From Perognathus longimembris pacificus (taxonomy: Eukaryota > Chordata > Mammalia > Rodentia > Heteromyidae): a stretch of 64,000 nucleotides of DNA. The translations under genes and the position numbers were made by a program. Of the stretch, positions 29,485 to 59,852 are shown one piece after another. The notes under the pieces were generated by a model. That model saw only the letters and a list, made by a program, of their open reading frames with translations, ran no database searches and was not told the DNA's origin. The stretch's first letter is position 1. Each line of letters opens with the position of its first letter. The stretch spans positions 6,851,734 to 6,915,733 of the forward strand of contig NC_063167.1 in NCBI RefSeq assembly GCF_023159225.1, read 5' to 3'.

Positions 29485-30735
29485 TCACCAGTAGTTCACG
29501 CCTGTCATCCTAGCTACTCAGGAAGCTGAGATCTGAGGATGGCAGTTCAGAGCCAGTCTGGGGAGGAAAGTCTGTGAGACTAATCTCCACTAAGTTACCA
29601 CTCCCCTCCAAAAAAAAGAAAAAGCTGACAGTGGAGTTGTGGCTCAAGTGGTAGAGCATTGGCTTTGAGAAAAAAGCTCAGAGATAGCACCCAGGCCCTG
29701 AGTTCAATTCCCAGGACCAGCAACCACCCCCCCAAAAAAAGACCAGCTGAAGCCTCACTGTATTACCCATTACAACTACTACAGCTCGTCAGAAAGGAAG
29801 ATTAGAGCTCAGCAGGGAACACTGCTCATGTCACAGACTTATGTAACTATAACCCCTCTGTACATCACCCTCATAACAACAACAGAGACATGAGAAAACA
29901 AAGTCTCACAGAGATTTTCCTGCCTGGGATGGCTTTGAACTGCAATCCTCAGACCTCAGCCTCCTGAGTAGCTAGGATTCCAGGTGTGAGCTGCCAGTGC
30001 CCAGCGGGTTCAGAACTCTTTCTCGATCCTCCCGTCTGTACCTCCCCAGCAATGGTACTGCAGGTATGGATCACTACCCTGGCTTTTTTTGTTTTTTGTT
30101 TTTTTGCCAGTCCTGGGGTGTGGACTCAGGGCCTGAGCACTGTCCCTGGCTTCTTTTTGCTCAAGGCTAGCAACCTACCTCTTGAGCCACAGCGCCACTT
30201 CTGGCTTTTTTCTACATATGTGGTGCTGAGGAATCGAACCCAGGGCTTCATGTATATGAGGCAAGCTCTTTACCACTAGGCCATATTTCCAGCCCTACCC
30301 TGGCTTTTCTTCCTCTTTTTTTTTTTTTTTTTGGCCAGTCCTGGGCCTTGGACTCCGGGCCTGAGCACTGTCCCTGGCTTCTTCCCGCTCAAGGCTAGCA
30401 CTCCGCCACTTGAGCCACAGCGTCGCTTCTGGCCGTTTTCTGTATATGTGGTGCTGGTGAATCGAACCTAGGGCCTCGTGTATCCGAGGCAGGCACTCTT
30501 GCCACTAGGCTATATCCCCAGCCCTCTTCCTCTTTTTTTTTTTGTTCGTTGTAGGGCTTTAACTCTGGACCTGGACACTGCCCTGGATTTTTGTGCTCAA
30601 GGCTAGTGCCTTAGCCCTTTGAGCCACAGCGCCACTTCTGGTGGTTAATCAGAGATTTAAGTCTCACAGAGACTTGCTGCCTGGGCCGGCTTTGGACCTC
30701 AATCCTCAGCCTCCTGAGTAGCCACAGGGGCCCAG
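29485..30735. repeat. SINE cluster between SRM and EXOSC10, part 1
   Basis: B1-like plus right monomer (+) 29485-29745, B1-like end (-) 29920-30005, then three reversed copies: ID-like dimer 30098-30295, ID-like dimer 30317-30525, right monomer plus B1-like 30540-30735. Confidence 0.75.
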
Positions 30736-31262
30736 CTTGGGAATACAATGCGAATGAGAATCCCATGAACAGCTGGAGCTGTGGCAGCCCTCACCATGAG
30801 GTGAAGATTTGGGTTCAAGATGATGGTACAGCAATGAGACAGGAGACAGGAGTCACCGTCTCAGGAGAAAGTATTAAGTCGCAGAAAGTGTGGCTTCTCT
30901 GTTGCTTCCAACCAGTCATGTCGTAATATAAACCTTACCCCATCTCAGGACAGGACTTTCCTCTGCTGTTGGAACACCCCCACAAGCCATTTGATTTAGC
31001 CTGGTCTCTTTCATCCCTCCTACAGTCAGCCTTCTTAAGGATTTTGGGGATAGATTTCAGAGAAGCTTCTAAATATTTGTGTAAATGAAAGTAGCGATTA
31101 GACTAGAGGATAGCTTGCCTCGCATATACTATCCTGGGCTACATCTCCAGCATTGTAACAAGAGAGAAGATCATCTGTGCCTTCAGTAAACTCTCAAGAA
31201 TGAAAGACCAGGTCACAGATCTACCTGAAGTTCAATGTAGGATTATGAATAAGACAGGCAAT
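30736..31262. other. Unique intergenic sequence between SRM and EXOSC10
   Basis: I see no gene, no clear repeat and no recognisable regulatory motif here, apart from one decayed ID-like scrap near 31100-31160. Confidence 0.4.
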
Positions 31263-32225
31263 GCCAACCGTAGTGGCTCCTGCCCGTAACAAGCACTCAG
31301 GAGGCCGAGGCAGGCAGATCATGAGTCTAAGCCAGCACTTAGACTGGGACTACTTACGACCCTGTCTTATAAAATAAAATAAAAATTTGCAAATAGTAAC
31401 CCATTACTGGTACATAAGAAACTAAAAAAAGGGCTGGGGATATGGCCTAGTGGCGAGAGTGCTTGCCTCGTATACATGAAGCCCTGGGTTCAATTCCCCA
31501 TATACAGAAAATGGCGCTGTGGCTCAAGTGGCAGAGTGCTAGCCTTGAGCAAAAAGCCAGGGACAGCGCTCAGGCCCTGAGTCCAAGCCCCAGGACTGGC
31601 AAAAAAAAAAAAAAAAAAAGAAAAAAAAGAGCAAGAAAATCAAGGAAAGGTAACAGAGGCCTGAGGTTGGTGTCTTATACCTGTGACGCAGGAGGCTCAG
31701 ATCTGAGGATCCTGCCCAGGAAGGAAGTCTGTGTGACTCATACCTCCAACTGACCAGTGAAAAGCTGGAAGGAGTTGTGGCTCAAGTGGTAGAGCAAAAA
31801 AGCTAAGGGACAGTGCTCAGGCCTTGAGCTTAAACCCTGCCCTGGCAGAAATCAACAAAAGGAAATATGCTGAGTCCTGGGAGTTGACTAAAGTAAACTT
31901 TAGAATGATAGGAGTATAAACTTTATTTTGTAGTATAAATTTTATGGCCTCCTGTGTGCACAGCTAGTGCTCTGCCATGGAGCCAGAGTCCTAGCTCTTG
32001 TTTTTTGGCTAGTCGTGGGACTTGAACTCAGGGCCTGGCCACTGTCCCTGAGCTTTTGTGCTTAAGTGCTCTACACTTCAGTCACAGCTCCATTTCCAGC
32101 TTATTGTGGCTAACTGGAGATGTCTCATGAACTTTCCTGCCTGGGCTGGCTTGGAACTGTGATCCTCAGATCTCAGCCTCCCGAGTAGCTGGGATTACAG
32201 TGTGGGACACACAGCACCCAATGCT
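31263..32225. repeat. SINE cluster between SRM and EXOSC10, part 2
   Basis: B1-type element (+) 31263-31375, ID-like dimer (+) with long A tail 31431-31625, B1-like plus right monomer (+) 31655-31855, reversed right monomer plus B1-like (-) 32000-32225. Confidence 0.7.
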
Positions 32226-32555
32226 AGCCCTTCTTTAACATCTCTAGATTTGTTGCAACAGCTATGATGTAAATAGTTGTGTAGATGCAATCAGAACCAT
32301 TTGGTTGAATCCAGGACTAAGGGACCAACTAGTTCCATCTATGCACAGTAAAAAGCCTGGAAAGAAGGGTGCTGTGGGGTCAGAGGGTTTCCATGTGGAC
32401 TACAGGGAATGGTAGTCTCCCGCCTTCCCCATTTCTTACACGGAGTATGTTGTTTTCTTTCTGGCCACCTCGTGGCGGTGCACAAGTTGGGAAGCAGCCC
32501 GCCACAGAGCAGGTCCCCGGCACCAAAGGCTTTTTTCTGAATAATTTTCCCAGAT

Positions 32556-32665
32556 AGGGTTGGGAGTGGCGGTGCGTTTCTGTAATTCCAGCACTTGGGA
32601 GAAGGAGGCAGGAGGAGTCAGTAAGGCCACCCTGGGATATTGAGTGAGACTGTCTCAAAAGAAAA
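32556..32665 (+). repeat. B1-type element
   Basis: 7SL-derived B1-like sequence with TGTAATTCCAGCACTTGGGA and a GACTGTCTCAAAAGAAAAG end. Confidence 0.7.
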
Positions 32666-32950
32666 GCACGAGATGAGGGACGCGAGCGGCCCCCGGGGAC
32701 CGCAGCTGTCCCCCAGGAATGCGGTTCCTCCTCCTGGCAGCCACGTTATCCCAAGGCGCGTGCGCACACGCACACGTGCAGGCGCGGCTCACAGGGCGTC
32801 CGAGACGTACCTCACCGTGGGCCCCGGGGCGCTCCCCGTGGCGCCTCCTTGAGCCGCGCCCTGTGGGAGCAGGCAGCTCGCACCCGGGCCAGGACTGCTG
32901 TGGTGGCAGCAGAGGAGAGTCAGGACACATTTCTTGGGGTAGGAATTAGT

Positions 32951-32956
32951 TTTAAT
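32951..32956 (-). terminator. EXOSC10: EXOSC10 poly(A) signal (ATTAAA)
   Basis: ATTAAA on the minus strand, about 70 nt after the stop, giving a short 3' UTR. It is the common variant of AATAAA. Confidence 0.6.
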
Positions 32957-33026
32957 GGTTTAAAAACGAGTCTGTACAAAACCACGGCGGCGCGCAGGGC
33001 TTGCTTGGGGCTGGGCTCCTCCATTA

Positions 33027-52199
<19,173 letters not shown>

Positions 52200-52217
<18 letters not shown>

Positions 52218-52420
52218 CTTTCCAGTCCGCTAAGCTTCCTCTCGCGAGAGTGCGCCGGGGCGGGTCCCGCGCGGCACGCATGCGCACTGCGGAGCGGGGC
52301 GTGTCAGCCGTGCACCGCTCGGCGGAGCCGCGGTGCGCTGGGCCTCGGCCTCCTCGCCTCTATCGCCCGACGACCCGGTGAACTGCGAGACCCGGTTCTC
52401 CACCCCCTGAAAGGGAGCTG
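52200..52420 (-). promoter_or_regulatory. EXOSC10: EXOSC10 promoter: CGCG element and YY1/TISU-like start
   Basis: The palindrome TCTCGCGAGA (52240-52249) lies 23 bp upstream of the ATG. The start codon sits in GAAAGATGGCGCC, close to YY1/TISU motifs. The surroundings are CpG-rich, typical of a housekeeping promoter with a short 5' UTR. Confidence 0.65.
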
Positions 52421-52649
52421 CCTCCGCGTCGGGATTGGCTGGGATCAGCTGGGATTACCGGCGTGCCCACCACACCCAGCCCCGCCTTGAGCTGGGCTGG
52501 AGGGGCGCCTCCGGCCTGTAATCCCTGCCGCCCCGGAGGCCGAGGTGTGGAGGACGTCCTCTCCTAGGAACGAACGAGCGAGCGAGCGAGCGGAATGACT
52601 CACGAGGCCGCGTGCCAGCCTGGAGCAAGAAAACCACGAGAGGCCTGCT

Positions 52650-52751
52650 TACACACACACACACAGACACAGACACACACGGCAGCTTCGTGTCATCTGA
52701 GACACACACATACACACACACCGACACACTCGGCAGCTTCGTGTCATCTGA
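52650..52751. repeat. CA-rich tandem duplication upstream of EXOSC10
   Basis: CGGCAGCTTCGTGTCATCTGA occurs at 52680-52700 and 52731-52751, each preceded by an ACACAC-rich stretch; period 51 bp. Confidence 0.8.
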
Positions 52752-53177
52752 CTCCCAGGCCCACTCTCTGAGTCCTTGACACACCCTTCCTTCACACAGC
52801 CTCACTTTAAACCACTCAGGGTTGAGGGGCTAAGCTGTTTTAAGAGGCCCCCATCAGCTCTCCCTCTCCCTTAGGTTATTTCATCACCACAAGGCTACAT
52901 TTTGCTTAGAAAAAAAAAAACTTAAAACCTGTTAAGGAATATAAACGACTGATATAGTCACCGTTGTCCCCAGTATACTCATTCCTTTGGCGTTAGCCAC
53001 CATGAAGACAACATCACCGTAGGCATTTCATCTGGAGCCAAGGAAGTTATGCTGGTCATGATCATGTTTTCCAGATAGGTGATAATAGAGTGTAGATTGT
53101 AGAGAATCTAAGCTAGTTAGCTATGAGACCTTCCAGCTTATTGTTAGTATTGCCATTAGGATTTAAAATAATATTTA

Positions 53178-55315
53178 CTGGGCTAGGAATATGGCCTACT
53201 GGTAGAGTGCTTGCCTCATATATGTGAAGCCCTGGGTTCAATTCCTCAGCACTATATATATAAAGAAAAAGCCAGAAGTGGCGCTTTGACTTGAGTGGTA
53301 GAGTGCTAGCCTTGAGGAAAAAAAAAAAAAAGAAGCAGCAGCCAGGGACAGTGCTCAGGCCCTGAGCTTTAAGCCCCAGGACTGGCAAAAATAAAATAAA
53401 ATAAATAATATTTACTTATTTATTTGCAGTCCTGGGGATGAAACTCAGCACTAGGTAGTAGTTAAGACATAAGTGGGGGAAATAAAAGAAATAACCTTAG
53501 TTTGGCAAGAAATGAACTCATTACCTTACGAATGTACCTGTGACTCTTTTGTACGTCACCTTGACAATGAAACTAAATTTTAAAAAGAGATGACCTTGGG
53601 CTGGAAATATGGCCTAGCAGTAAAGTGCTCGTCTCATATACATGAAGCCCTGAGTTGGATTCCTCAGCACCACATATATAGAAAAAGCCAGAAGTGGCGC
53701 TGTGGCTCAAGTGGCAGAGTGCTAGCCTTGTGCAAAAAAAGCCAGGGACAGTGCTCAGGCCCTGTGTTCAAGGCCCAGGACTGGCAAAAAAACAAAACCA
53801 AACAAAAAAAGAGATGATCTTGTTCAAAGTACACTGTATGTATCCACAGGTGCACAGAATTAGAACAGTGAGACTCTGTGTATTAACATATGCTAATAAG
53901 AACTAGTGAAAAAAGAGAACAGGGAAAGAAACAGGAGAGTGTTGCATGTCTACTAATACATTTATCTACCTATCTGTTGGTCTGCCTGTCTGTCTGTGTG
54001 TGCTGGTACTGTGGTACTGGGGCTTGAATTCAGGGCTTACATGCTATCCCTTAGCTTTTTCACTCAGGTCTGACACTCTACCACTGAGCCACAGCTCCAC
54101 TTCTGGACTTTTGGTGGGTAATTATAATTAGAGATCAGAGTCTAGAAGACTTTCCTGCCTGGACTGGCTTTAGATTACAGGCTTGGGCCACTAGTACCCA
54201 GCTCGTCTTTTTTTTTCCTTTTTGGTGATCCTGGGGCTTGAACCAGGACCAAGGCACTGAGCTTTTTTGCTCAAGGTTAATTCTCTGCAACTTGAGCCAT
54301 ACCTCCACTTCTAGTTTTTTGTTCTCACACTTTCTTGGCATGGCTGGCTTTGAACTGTGATCCTCAGATCTCAGCCTCCTGAGTAGCTAGGATGACAGGC
54401 AGGAGATACTGGTGCCTGGCCAGTCTGGCTTTTTGATTGTTAGTTGGAAATGGAGGTTTGCCTATTTTTCTGCTGCCCCAGCTAGTTTTCAATTGGCACT
54501 TGGCAAGACATGTGTTGAATTAAATGCTGGACTTCCTTGTTGTTCCTTTTATTCTCCACTGACCACCAGGCCATACATGCTGAGCCATGAGGCCCACCCG
54601 TAAGACTAGGTGGTGTGCATCACGCACGGGAAGGCTCCCGCATGCCCTGTGCTTCTTGCATGCGGCAGGTCGCAGCCTTTCAATCTTGGTGCTGGGTGTT
54701 TCCTCTGCTGCCAGAAAGTCCAATGTGACAAATGGGGACTTCATGTGACAAACTGCCACTCCTTAAGACCCATCCCAAACGGCCTCTTTCCTTGAGGTTC
54801 TCCTGGGGCACCAGTGGAATTGCCTCTTCCACCTGTGGGCTCCTCCCTCCTCAGTGCTTTGGGGTTGGAGGCCTCTGTTTTCTTTGTGGTAGGCCATCTC
54901 TATGACACGGTGTCCTTGTTGTCTCTATAGTCCCTAGTAATAAACACTAATAAGACTGGGGGAGGGTAAGTTTTTTTTTTTGGGGGGGGGGGCGCCCACA
55001 CGCGCACGTGCCTATGTGTTTATGGTGCCGGGAACAAAACCCAAGGCCTTGTGCATGTCAGGGAAGTGGTCTACTGTCCCTTTTAGAATTTATTTTTTGG
55101 TCAGTTGTGGAGCTTGAACTCAGGGCCTAGACACTGTCACTGAAGTCTTTTGCTCAAGGCTAGAGTTCTACTTGAGCCACATTCTGGTTTTTGAGAGGTT
55201 GATTGGAGATAGGAGTCTCACAGGGACTTTTCTGCCTGGGTTGGCTTTGAACTGCAATCCTCAGATCTCAGCCTCCGAGTATATAGGATTATAGGCCTGA
55301 GCCACAGTGCCCAGC
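53178..55315. repeat. SINE cluster between EXOSC10 and MTOR
   Basis: ID-like dimers (+) 53178-53395 and 53597-53795, reversed right-monomer/B1-like copies (-) 54000-54200, 54215-54425 and 55085-55315, and an old ID-like scrap (-) 55010-55080. The intervening 54430-54980 is unique sequence without a recognisable gene. Confidence 0.75.
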
Positions 55316-55369
55316 TTCTCTTTTAGAATTTATTAATAATTATGAATTCAACTCAGTCATAGGCATGTT

Positions 55370-56172
55370 TTTAAAATTCGGATGTCATTTATTGGCACAA
55401 AAACTATTCTGATACAATGTGATGTCTGTGTAGACAATGGCTGCGCTCTGCACTTGGTGCCTGTGGTTGAGTACTGACGTCCTCACGGCCCCCCTCTTCT
55501 AGCGCATTTCCCTCCGCGTTCAGCTCCTCCTGGGCAGACCTCGTGCTCAGAGGCCCTGCTTCGAGCACAGTGCTCCGCTCTCGCTGGGCGCAGGACCGGA
55601 GTGGGCTCCCCTGTGCCCCTTTTGGTGGGGAGGTCCTGCACTGAAGGGAGTTGCAGCAGCGCTTGGGTCAGTTGTCACCCATTTTGGTCCATCCTGCAAA
55701 TGCTGCTGCTGTCCAGGGGCGGTGAGGTAAGAGGGTGGGCGGAGCACGGAAGGCCGCTTTTCTTCTCTCCCGTCCAGGATGGGCTGTGCTGGGTCTGCTG
55801 GGCCCAGCTTGCAGGGACGACCAGGCTGGTCTGTCTGTAAGTGCTTACAATGAGCTCTCTTGAGTTAAGTCAAAACCCGTATTTCTAAGTGATAGATCTT
55901 CGGTTCCCCCCAAACCAATGGCTTGATGTATGTAGTATTATTGTGTTTCACTGTCTGGGAACCCAATCAAGCCTTGTGTTTCTGACCTTATCTTCTTCAA
56001 CAGCAGCTAGAAAGTTGGTTCTGACCAACTTAGAGTATACAGTAGTTCTTTTAATTTACATTTCAAAGTAGTTAACAAGGTTGAACTTTTTGACCACAGT
56101 TTCGGTTTAGTGGAAGCACACACCAAAGTCCAAAAGCCTCAGAGGAGACGCTGTGGCATGCTGGGGCTCCCG
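55370..56172 (-). other. MTOR: MTOR 3' UTR
   Basis: About 0.8 kb of unique sequence from the stop codon to an AATAAA at 55388-55393 (minus strand). The length is similar to the human MTOR 3' UTR. The end is inferred. Confidence 0.65.
55388..55393 (-). terminator. MTOR: MTOR poly(A) signal
   Basis: AATAAA on the minus strand in gtgccAATAAAtgacat, about 780 nt after the stop. SINE sequence begins just beyond. Confidence 0.6.
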
Positions 56173-56188
56173 CTACCAGAAGGGACAC
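56173..56188 (-). CDS. MTOR: MTOR exon 58 equivalent, coding part
   Basis: 16 bp after acceptor gccctcctag: completes W, then CPFW and TAG at 56173-56175, the invariant C-terminus. Confidence 0.94.
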
Positions 56189-59100
56189 CTAGGAGGGCGG
56201 ACAGCAAAGGAACAGTTTAGCACCCAGAGCCCCTTCAAAGCTTTGCCTACAACCCACCGGCCGACTGCCCTGACGCTTTCTTCCCTGAGACTCCCCGCTC
56301 TCACTGGGACAGCGCCTATGCTGATAAGGTCCCCAAGGACACTTTCTGCATCTCCTCTCCAGTTTCTGCCTCTAAACATGCCTCAGCAATGCATCAAGAG
56401 ATGCCGGGGCCCGGAGGCTGCACTCCCAGAGCCTCTGTCTCTTCATCTTCCTCTTGGTGCCACTGACCTGGGGTCTTTTCCTATGTCCTTCTTGTCTCTG
56501 AAGTACAACAAAAATCCAGATGAACCCTCACAAACAGACTAACAAACATACTATTCTAAGCCACTGCTTCTAATGAAAAAAAAATTTTTTTTTTGTGGTG
56601 CCAGTTCTGAGGCTTGAACTCTGGGCCTGAGGGCTGTTCCTAAGCTTTTTTTGCTCAAGGTTGGAGCTCTACTACTTGAGCCACAGCTCACACTTGTGAC
56701 TTTTTGGGGAGTTCATTGGAGGTACGTCTCATAGACTTTCCTGCCTGTGCTGGCTTCAAACTGTGACCTGCAGATCTCGGCCTCAGCCACCGGCACCGCA
56801 CTTCCTGAGCTCTGAGCTCTGCAGCCCTAGCTGTCCCCTGGCTCCCGGGGCTGGGGGCAGCGGGCCCTGGCTGCTGGCCGCACTCACCAGCCAATGTAGC
56901 ACTGGCAGAGGTTTTCATGGGACGTGGCCTGCTTGATGAGCAGCTCTACTTGTGTTGGAACATCCAGGGTGTCGTCATGAGAGAAGTCTCGACCTGGGGA
57001 GGAGACGCGCAAACACCTGCACCTGATACTCACACACTCCTAGTTCCTTCTGGGTAACTTTCTGCCCCGGCTAGGCTGGCACTCTGCCGCCCGTGTGGGC
57101 CTGGTAGGGGAGGTGTGGTGTGGTGTTGAGGGGCAGCTCTGGAATGGGGGTCTTTTTTCCAAGATGGTTTCTTAGCATACAGCAGGTATAGGTGCTTATC
57201 AATGTCACCTGACTGAAAAGCCAAAGGCAATGCTCTGATGCTCAGTGCCTAGGGAATGTCCCATGTGACCTTTCCTTCCTTCTGAGGGGCTCAGAGGTCA
57301 CACAGGAAGTGAGTGCCCACTCTCCATCTCCCAGTGGGAAAAGATGACTGGTATGACTGACTTTTTTTTTTTTTTTTTTTGCTAGTCCTGGAACTTGGGG
57401 GCTCAGGGCCTGTGCACTGCCCCTGGCTTCTTTTTGCTCAAGGCTACCACTCTACCACTTGAGCCACAGCACTACTTCTGGCTTTTTCTGTGTATGTGGT
57501 GTTGAGAATGGAACCTGGAGCATCATGCATACAAGGCAAGCACTGTACCACATTCCCACATTCCCAGCCCCATGTGTGGCTTTGTCCAAAGCACACATCT
57601 CTCCCTGCCACTGTCCCACTCTCTCAGGAAAGGCCTGAGGTAAGAGCTTCTCAAGCATCAAACCACCACGACAATGGTGACATTATCTTCTTCATAGATC
57701 TGGCTGACTTCGGAATCCGTCCAGATTCCTGCAGAAACTTTATTCACCTCTGGAGTTAAATGCGGAGTTAAAGCAAACTCCAAGGAAAATTGGCCACCGG
57801 CGGGAGAAGCAGAGGGGAGCCCCACTGCTCCGAGCCCCACTCGGAGCCCCACGCTCCGAGCCATAGGAGGCTGACACACAGACACCACACCCCTGGAGAT
57901 GGGGCTGCCCACCCACTCCAGGGGAGGGCAGCTCTCCCCCAGGTGTCTTACAGTGGAAGGGCACCTGAATAAACATACGTACCTGTGAGCTTGTCTCGAA
58001 CCCTGTTAATAATCTGAATAGCTTTCTTATTGAGGGCTTCGGGTTTCACTAAGCCGTCTCCAACTGGAATGCACAAAAGCAGAAACACCAGCAGGATTAG
58101 CTCACCACCATAGGTTCTGTGGGGCCCCTGCTTGTCTTATCCATCAGTTTTGTGGATGCTGACCAGTTCTTCCTTTGTACCTGTCTTTGCCCTCAGAATA
58201 CAAGGAGAAATTCATGGAACCTTTCTTCTCACAGGCAGTTTTGTTACCTCATCTTGTTGAGTGCCCCACTCCATCTTCAACACAGCTACTACTTCCTTCC
58301 TTCCTTCCTGTCTGTCCTGTCCTCTCTCCCTCCCTCCCTCCCTTTCTTTTTTGTTGGTCCTAGGGCTAGAACTCAGGCCTGGGCACTGTCCCTGAGCTCT
58401 TTGTGCTCAAGGAAAGCTGCTGTTTTCTTAAGGAATTCAGTCATTGGTGCGTGTCATTGGTGCGTTTCCTGGGAGGGTGAACTTACTGAAAGAATGAATT
58501 GATTCTGGCACCGTGGTCCCTGTTTTCTTATGAGCTGGTTCCCCAAGTTCCACACTGTCCAAAATTTCTAGGGAGAAAAAAATCATTAGCAGAAAAATTC
58601 AAACAACTAAGAAGCCATTGTTGGTGTTCGCTTCTAGTTTTTCACAGACTGCACCCCTCTAACGCCTGCCCTAACTCATCAGTGGGAGAGGAGAAAGCTT
58701 TGTGTTACTCATTCTCCACTTATAAACTGCTCATTCTAGCTACCTTTGTCCTTGTAGGCAGCGCATGAGTCACTCAATAGGCATTTATAGCCAGGTATCA
58801 GTGGCTCACACCTAGCTACTCAGGAATCTGAGAGCTGAGGATCACATGGTCTAAAGCCAGCCTGGAAAAGTCTGTCAAGACTCTTATTGTTAGGGCTGAC
58901 CTGAAAACCGGAGGAACTAAATATAAGTTTTAGTGTTAAAATTATAACAGCTTCTAAACCCTGGTGATGACTCCAAGATAGAGGGCTGCACCCCCACCTG
59001 TGAGACTAGTTTCTTATAGTTTGACATTTAAAAATGTAGAGAACACTTGTTCACCTCTGTACCTGGGTAGCAACCATGGTAACGGACAGTAAAAAATGAT

Positions 59101-59797
59101 CATAGTCATAGACTATAGAAAAAACCATAATAGTAATAGAAATGCCATGGTAACTGTCAGGTTGGTTTACTTATGATTGAGTACTGGATTGTTTTAGCCC
59201 GCTCAAGCTTGCTTAGTGGTAATGGGAAAACATGGTTTCAATTGTTAAAATAAAGTTGGTACTAGGTCAGCCTGACTGCAATATTCTGCTTCTGTAAACG
59301 GCTTGCTTAACCTATTTGTGACTTACTCTACCCCTGTACTAACCCCTTGCATCAGTGTTACGTGACCACCTGTTGTCAACTCCTGATATCGAGGCCAGTT
59401 TCCAATATCAAAGCCAAAATAGATACTGAAAGGGTAGATACCCAATGGAAATAGGACAAGACTTGCTTGCTAAATGTCATCCAAGTATCTGCCAAGTTGG
59501 AAATACCCTGCCCCTGTTGTAATCACAATAAAAACCCTGCCTATCTGAGGGTCGGGACTCTCAATCCAGATCCGCTGTGTTGGTGATGGTTGGGAGTCCA
59601 AGCTCGAGTGTGCAATAAAGACTCTCGTGCATTTGCATCGGTATCGGCTCCTTGGTGGTCTTTGGGGACCAGAAATCTGGCATAACATTATTAATAATGA
59701 ACTAGCAAAAAGCTGGAAGTAGACATTGGCTCAAGTGGGAGAACATCAGCCTTGAGCGGAAAACACTAAGCAAAAGCCCTAATCGAGCTCCAGTACC

Positions 59798-59852
<55 letters not shown>

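Noticed and set aside
58888..59687. Possibility that the LTR marks a coding provirus
   Set aside because: The element is flanked directly by its 4-bp target duplication and the two SINE halves, so no internal region is present.
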